Part shown: one piece after another, positions 59,942 through 64,000 of the stretch
Layout: every line of letters starts with the position of its first letter
Position numbering within the stretch: the first letter of the stretch is position 1
NCBI GenBank assembly: GCA_934385475.1
Contig: CAKRPS010000006.1
Location: forward strand, 23,286 to 87,285
Source: an uncultured Lachnospiraceae bacterium
GTDB taxonomy: Bacteria > Bacillota > Clostridia > Lachnospirales > Lachnospiraceae
DNA: 64,000 nt
Reading direction: 5' to 3'
The notes under the pieces: generated by a model
Seen by the model: the letters and a program-made list of their open reading frames with translations, nothing else
What the model was told of the DNA's origin: nothing
Database searches by the model: none
Program-made: the position numbers and the translations under genes

Positions 59942-61396
59942 ATGAATTATCGATTGATTGGCAAGTTTATCAGCAAAATGCTGATGGTTGAGGCAGTATT
60001 CATGCTGCCGGCGCTTTTGATCAGCATTTATCATAAAGAAGAAAAAGGAATCTACGGGTTTCTGGTCACGATCGCAGTGACGATGCTTACTGCGGTTGTG
60101 CTTGCGGTGTGCTGCCGGGAGACAAAAAATATTTTCCGGGCCAGAGAAGGACTGATCTGTGTCGGCATTGCGTGGATCATGATCAGTCTGCTGGGATGTC
60201 TTCCGTTTTATTTCTCAGGGCAGGTACCCCAATTTATTGATGCTTTGTTTGAGACGGTTTCCGGCTTTACAACAACCGGGGCTTCCGTGCTGTCAGACGT
60301 AGAGAGCCTTTACAAGGGAAATCTGTACTGGCGAAGCTTCACCCACTGGTTGGGAGGCATGGGAGTTCTGGTGTTCGTTCTGGCACTCGGAGGTGAGAGC
60401 CGACAGAGCGATGGCTATACGATGCACCTGTTGCGGGCAGAAAGCCCGGGCCCCAAGGTGTCCAAGCTGGTACCCCGAATGAAGGATACGGCAAAAATTC
60501 TGTATTTTATTTATTTCGGCCTGACTGTTCTGGATGTTCTGTTTTTGTTGCTGGGAGGAATGCCCGGACTGGATGCGGTGTGTATAGCACTCGGCACGGC
60601 AGGCACCGGAGGCTTTGGAATTAAAAATGACAGCATGGCGGGCTACAGCCCTTATATTCAGAATGTCTGTACCGTGTTTATGCTGCTGTTTGGAATCAAC
60701 TTCAGTTGTTATTATCTGCTTCTTCTGTGGCAGGTCAAGAGTGTGCTGCGGGATGAGGAACTCCGGTTTTATCTGGTGACGGTGTTTGGAAGCATTGCGC
60801 TGATTGCATGGAATATCCGGGGAATGTATGGTACGTGGGGAGATACGATCCGTGACGCGGCATTTCAGGTGGCATCCATCATTACGACAACCGGTTTTTC
60901 CACGGCTGATTTTGATCTGTGGCCGAGCTTTTCCAAGGCGATCATGATCTGTCTGATGCTTGTGGGCGGATGTGCAGGCAGTACGAGCGGCGGATTTAAA
61001 TGCGGAAGAACCCTGCTCTTGCTGAAAAGCCTGCGCAGAAATGTACGGCAGATCCTGCATCCACAGAAGGTACAGGTTGTCCGGATGAACCGGGAGATGG
61101 TGGAGGAACAGGTGCTCGACAACACGAGTGCCTATCTGGCGGCCTACCTGTTTATTCTGGTGTCCAGCTTTGTAGTAATATCGATAGACGGCTTTTCCGT
61201 GCTGACGAATATTACGGCGGTGCTGGCCTGTTTTAATAATGTCGGCCCCGGACTGGATGCGGTCGGGCCTACCTGTAATTTTGGAGGGTACAGTGTGCTT
61301 TCCAAGATAATGCTGATTATTGATATGTTGGCGGGACGATTGGAAATCTTCCCGATCTTAATTTTATTTTCAAGAAGTACCTGGACAAGGCGATAA
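59942..61396 (+). CDS. trkH: Trk potassium transporter membrane subunit TrkH
   Basis: 484-residue channel-like K+ uptake subunit. Four selectivity-filter loops are seen: ETVSGFTTTGASVL, IALGTAGTGGFG, SIITTTGFSTADF and CFNNVGPGLDAV, each following a P-helix, within eight or more transmembrane helices. ATG 59942 follows GGAG at 59932-59935. The stop codon lies in the loop of the terminator at 61378-61417, so coding and terminator sequence overlap. Confidence 0.95.
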   Translation: MNYRLIGKFISKMLMVEAVFMLPALLISIYHKEEKGIYGFLVTIAVTMLTAVVLAVCCRETKNIFRAREGLICVGIAWIMISLLGCLPFYFSGQVPQFIDALFETVSGFTTTGASVLSDVESLYKGNLYWRSFTHWLGGMGVLVFVLALGGESRQSDGYTMHLLRAESPGPKVSKLVPRMKDTAKILYFIYFGLTVLDVLFLLLGGMPGLDAVCIALGTAGTGGFGIKNDSMAGYSPYIQNVCTVFMLLFGINFSCYYLLLLWQVKSVLRDEELRFYLVTVFGSIALIAWNIRGMYGTWGDTIRDAAFQVASIITTTGFSTADFDLWPSFSKAIMICLMLVGGCAGSTSGGFKCGRTLLLLKSLRRNVRQILHPQKVQVVRMNREMVEEQVLDNTSAYLAAYLFILVSSFVVISIDGFSVLTNITAVLACFNNVGPGLDAVGPTCNFGGYSVLSKIMLIIDMLAGRLEIFPILILFSRSTWTRR

Positions 61397-61417
61397 ACCT
61401 TGTTCAGGTATTTTTTT
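61378..61417 (+). terminator. Terminator overlapping the trkH stop
   Basis: TACCTGGACAAGG (61378-61390) pairs with CCTTGTTCAGGTA (61398-61410), 13 pairs with one wobble, followed by seven T. The loop contains the trkH stop codon. Confidence 0.9.
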
Positions 61418-61483
61418 ATGTAATAGGAAATTGCTCATAAGTGGTGGGAAAAAAGTTTGCTCGCCGGAGCAAACTTTTTTACA
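61418..61483. repeat. Interspersed palindromic repeat, copy 2
   Basis: Starts GTAATAGGAAATTGCTCATA directly after the trkH terminator T-tract and ends in a perfect 14-bp hairpin: AAAAAAGTTTGCTC (61449-61462), GCCG loop, GAGCAAACTTTTTT (61467-61480). It matches copy 1 at 44095-44158 segment by segment. The hairpin alone could act as a bidirectional terminator. Confidence 0.75.
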
Positions 61484-61491
61484 AATACTTA

Positions 61492-61556
61492 TTGACATGT
61501 AATATTATATGACGTATAGTATCTACAGAAACAATATTATACATCATATAATATTA
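61492..61556 (+). promoter_or_regulatory. Promoter and inverted-repeat operator of the PadR operon
   Basis: TTGACA (61492-61497), 17-base spacer, TATAGT (61515-61520): near-consensus. TAATATTATATGA (61500-61512) and TCATATAATATTA (61544-61556) are perfect 13-base inverted repeats bracketing the -10 box and transcript start. The PadR protein just downstream is the obvious candidate to bind them. Confidence 0.75.
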
Positions 61557-61624
61557 TAATTACTGCAAGATACATGGCAGGAAGTGCAATGAAGTATGTC
61601 AGGAGCAGGAAAGGAGTATATCGC

Positions 61625-61951
61625 ATGGTTTTTAATACGGGTGCGGCATTGTTGGACGCTATTGTTCTTGCCGTAGTGTCTCATGAGACAGAAGGAACTT
61701 ACGGCTATAAGATCACACAGGAAGTGCGAAATGTGATAGAGATATCTGAATCGACGCTTTATCCGGTACTTAGAAGATTACAGAAAGAGGAGTGTCTGGA
61801 GGTGTATGACATGGAGTGCGCCGGGCGAAACAGACGCTACTACAAGGTCACGGAAAAGGGCCGCGCGCAGTTGAATCTGTACATCAGTGAATGGTATCGA
61901 TATTCATCCAAATTGAACAGTATCTTTGAGGGAGGATTGAAACATGAATAG
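61625..61951 (+). CDS. PadR family transcriptional regulator
   Basis: 108 residues, winged helix. LDAIVLAVVSHETEGTYGYKI and VIEISESTLYPVLRRLQKEE are the PadR signature, followed by the wing GRNRRYYKVTEKGRAQL. It begins MVFNTGAALLDAIV, as do PadR proteins of DUF1700 operons. AAGGAG at 61611-61616 fixes ATG 61625; earlier in-frame ATGs at 61574 and 61589 have no ribosome site. It likely represses its own operon. Confidence 0.92.
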   Translation: MVFNTGAALLDAIVLAVVSHETEGTYGYKITQEVRNVIEISESTLYPVLRRLQKEECLEVYDMECAGRNRRYYKVTEKGRAQLNLYISEWYRYSSKLNSIFEGGLKHE

Positions 61952-62747
61952 AGGGGAATTTATAAGCCGTCTGAGAGAACTGCTACAGGATTTATCCCCG
62001 GCAGAACGTGAGGAGGCAATTCAATATTACAATGACTACTTAGATGATGCGGGAGATGAAAACCTGCCTGAGGTGATTGCAGCACTCGGAACACCTGAGG
62101 AGCTTGCACAGTCGATCAGGACAGGTCTTTCCGAAGAAGGCAGCACTGGAGAATTCACAGAATCAGGTTATCACGAGAAAGAAACCGAGGGCTTTCGGAA
62201 TGAGATGATAGCGGCTGGGGATATCTCTGAGGAAGAGAAGAAGACAGCACCTGAGTTTGAATCGAATCCAGACAATTCCTATTATCAGAAGCAGTATTAT
62301 GAAAATACAAATGGTAAAGGCGTATATGGAAAAAGAGTGACAGACGGAGAGCCTATGCCGAAAAAGAAAATGTCTACCGGTTCTATGGCGGTAATCATCA
62401 CCTTGATTATTATTACGTTTCCTGTCTGGATCAGTATTTTGGCTACAATCTTTGCACTGTTGTTTGCGGCACTGGTAACTGTGGTGGCACTGGTGATTGC
62501 TTTTGTGATAACCGGAATTGCGCTGGTCGTGGGAGCGGGTTTGGCTTTTGTAATTGGATTTACACAGTTGGTTGCTGCTCCGATTGGTGGTCTCAGTCTG
62601 ATCGGTGCTGCACTGATCATGCTGGCGCTTGGTATTTTGTTTGTCTGGCTGCTGGTGATGTTGTGTGTAAAAGCAATTCCAGCGATCTGCCGCGGATTTA
62701 AAAGTTTATGGAACAAGATTTTTCATAGAGGAGGAAAAAAGAAATGA
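61944..62747 (+). CDS. DUF1700 domain membrane protein
   Basis: 267 residues. The N-terminal DUF1700 helical domain reads MNRGEFISRLRELLQDLSPAEREEAI and VIAALGTPEELA (a HAAS-like fold). An acidic linker at 70-130 follows, then at least four transmembrane segments between 145 and 245 rich in Ala, Val, Leu and Ile, and a basic C-terminus. Family members partner PadR regulators and DUF4097 proteins in envelope-stress-like operons; the role is unknown. It overlaps padR by 8 bases. Confidence 0.88.
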   Translation: MNRGEFISRLRELLQDLSPAEREEAIQYYNDYLDDAGDENLPEVIAALGTPEELAQSIRTGLSEEGSTGEFTESGYHEKETEGFRNEMIAAGDISEEEKKTAPEFESNPDNSYYQKQYYENTNGKGVYGKRVTDGEPMPKKKMSTGSMAVIITLIIITFPVWISILATIFALLFAALVTVVALVIAFVITGIALVVGAGLAFVIGFTQLVAAPIGGLSLIGAALIMLALGILFVWLLVMLCVKAIPAICRGFKSLWNKIFHRGGKKK

Positions 62748-63817
62748 AAAAATTTACCAAGATCTGTCTTGTGACAGCAGGAGTATTGTTTGCTGTGGGT
62801 CTGGTTTTCTTTCTGGTCTTTGGAATGTTGGATAACTTTACCCATATGAGTATGTTGAATGTACAGGCCAAACATAATTTTCCAATCAAGTTTCATTTTG
62901 TAGATGGAGATCATGCCGAACTGGACATTTTTAATTATGTTATGCGTGCAGATACAGATGGAGAAGATGGCTATGTGATGGACATCTTCGATGAGGAAGA
63001 ATGGGAAGAACGTGAACAGAAGAACGACTGGGAAGGCAGCAGGGAAGCCGGGGACGACAGTGAAAAGATAACCTACCCGAAGGATGAGGTCAAAAATCTC
63101 AAATTGTCAATGGATGCCTGCTATCTGGATATTTACACAGCAGACAGCGAGGATATAGAACTGATCATCAACAAGAATAATGGAGAGGTCAAATACGGTC
63201 TGGACGGAGATACGCTCAAGCTGGTTGATAAACATAGAAATACAAAAGTCTGGGATTTTGATATGAAAAACGTACCCAGAATAAAGCTGTATCTTCCAAA
63301 GGATATTCAGCTCGAGGATGCAGATTTAGAGATGGGGGTAAGCTATTTTTCATCCATTCCGCTTGAAGCAGAGAAGATTACACTGAATGCCGGAGCTGGA
63401 GAGTGTACCATAGAGGGTTTTACGGCAGAGAAGGCAGATGTGATAGTAGGAGCCGGAAGTGTAAATATAGAAGATCTGAAGGCGGAAGATCTGACGCTGG
63501 ATGTGGGTGCCGGTGAACTGATCGTAGAGAATTTCCAGGTAGAAGATTCCGTGGACATCTCTATGGGAATGGGAAATGCAGAATTGAATGGACTGCTCAA
63601 TGGTGATATGAACCTTGATTGTGGAATGGGAAGCGCAGTGATCAACCTTGATGGTTCCTATACAGACTATAACTATACCATATCCTGCGGAATGGGAAAT
63701 GTGAGCGTTGGAGACAGTAATATTCAATCAGGAGACCAGCATATTAACAATAATGCAGATTATAAAATGGACATTGACTGTGGAATGGGAAATGCTGAAA
63801 TTTCCTTTACGGAATAA
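62744..63817 (+). CDS. DUF4097 domain protein with glycine-rich beta repeats
   Basis: 357 residues. One N-terminal transmembrane helix (CLVTAGVLFAVGLVFFLVF) anchors a large extracytoplasmic part. An acidic region at 75-115 precedes a beta-repeat domain from about 120 to the end. The repeats, about every 18-22 residues, carry GAGE, GAGS, GAGE and then GMGN, GMGS, GMGN, GMGN, each starting a strand pair, as in right-handed beta-helix adhesin-like DUF4097 folds. It overlaps DUF1700 by four bases (ATGA), so all three genes are coupled. Confidence 0.88.
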   Translation: MKKFTKICLVTAGVLFAVGLVFFLVFGMLDNFTHMSMLNVQAKHNFPIKFHFVDGDHAELDIFNYVMRADTDGEDGYVMDIFDEEEWEEREQKNDWEGSREAGDDSEKITYPKDEVKNLKLSMDACYLDIYTADSEDIELIINKNNGEVKYGLDGDTLKLVDKHRNTKVWDFDMKNVPRIKLYLPKDIQLEDADLEMGVSYFSSIPLEAEKITLNAGAGECTIEGFTAEKADVIVGAGSVNIEDLKAEDLTLDVGAGELIVENFQVEDSVDISMGMGNAELNGLLNGDMNLDCGMGSAVINLDGSYTDYNYTISCGMGNVSVGDSNIQSGDQHINNNADYKMDIDCGMGNAEISFTE

Positions 63818-63833
63818 ACAATGTATTATGATA

Positions 63834-63898
63834 CAGAAGAGATATACCAGAAGAGATATACCAGAAGAGACAGCTTCCTGTTTGAAACTGTCTCTTCT
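63834..63898. repeat. Short tandem repeat leading into a hairpin
   Basis: CAGAAGAGATATAC occurs at 63834-63847 and 63848-63861, followed by a partial third copy. The third copy forms the left arm of AGAAGAGACAG (63863-63873) with CTGTCTCTTCT (63888-63898), 11 perfect pairs. There is no strong T-tract, so its terminator role is uncertain. Confidence 0.6.
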
Positions 63899-63926
63899 AT
63901 GATAATGTAATGAAGTATAGAAACTG

Positions 63927-64000
63927 TTATTCATTTTTTGCTTTTCCGATAGTAAAGAACAAACCGGATTTCTGAAGGGCGGGACGCAGAGCCATATAGA
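63927..64000 (-). CDS. Possible C-terminal end of a minus-strand gene (partial)
   Basis: On the minus strand a frame entering from the window edge ends ALRPALQKSGLFFTIGKAKNE then stop at 63927-63929. The peptide is plausible, but only about 24 codons are visible, the family is not recognised and another frame is also open. The hairpin at 63863-63898 could be its terminator. Confidence 0.25.
   Translation of the reverse strand, partial: YMALRPALQKSGLFFTIGKAKNE

Noticed and set aside
63834-63870. CRISPR-like repeats
   Set aside because: The 14-base units are directly abutting without spacers and number fewer than three.

Overview
The window looks like chromosome of a spore-forming, butyrate-producing Clostridium-class bacterium, most likely a Lachnospiraceae (Roseburia/Coprococcus/Blautia-like). 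The evidence is a bcd-etfB-etfA butyrate module, an alpha/beta-type small acid-soluble spore protein, several families common in that group (DUF2225, DUF6062, TM1266, the TIGR03915/TIGR03916 pair, PadR-DUF1700-DUF4097), strong AGGAGG ribosome sites and moderate GC. No rRNA or tRNA gene, complete insertion sequence, prophage or CRISPR array was seen. The species assignment is inference from gene content only.

Layout. 1-3595: end of hbd, then bcd, etfB and etfA (crotonyl-CoA reduction), closed by a strong terminator. 3592-10893: a decayed gene, then one tight plus-strand operon behind a near-consensus promoter: ybaK, mtnA, a class II aldolase, a DHH phosphoesterase with a duplicated C-terminal module, and a membrane TIR/beta-propeller protein. 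10903-18000: glnS, DUF2225, a MocR-type regulator, TetR, a small acidic membrane protein, DUF6062 and a HAD-IIA phosphatase. 18079-24283: a maltodextrin island (promoter with LacI-type operators, binding protein, two permeases, malQ, LacI regulator). 24290-30929: CYTH, DJ-1 and spore-protein genes, then a binding protein, an ABC permease-ATPase fusion, a TM1266-type small regulator and a protein joining a hydrogenase-like H-cluster domain to a chemoreceptor signalling domain. 31161-38846: tig, clpP, clpX, lon, ysxC and an AI-2E-family permease. 38867-43523: D-2-hydroxyacid dehydrogenase, VanZ, DUF308, thiT under a TPP riboswitch, a HAD phosphatase and a CPBP protease. 43530-51371: a transglutaminase remnant, then gltB-gltD behind a leader with an intrinsic terminator, and asnA. 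51552-53790: a radical-SAM/partner gene pair behind a promoter carrying LexA-type boxes. 54059-61396: an HPr-like protein without the usual histidine motif, a PD-(D/E)XK/DinG-type helicase fusion, a GH13 glucosidase and trkA-trkH. 61492-63817: a PadR-DUF1700-DUF4097 operon with a perfect 13-bp inverted repeat around its promoter.

How the parts fit. Starch-oligosaccharide uptake (solute-binding protein plus two permeases; the ATPase must be encoded elsewhere) feeds MalQ and the intracellular GH13 enzyme, and carbon leaves through the Bcd/Etf butyrate route. GltBD and AsnA handle ammonia. MtnA plus a class II aldolase resembles the 5-deoxyribose/methylthioribose salvage shunt that disposes of radical-SAM by-products. 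The most interesting candidates for undescribed biology are: the cytoplasmic H-cluster chemoreceptor and its TM1266/ABC neighbours; the SOS-box-controlled radical-SAM repair pair; the DHH-TIR pair inside the salvage operon; and a 60-70 bp palindromic element found twice, each time directly after a terminator T-tract.
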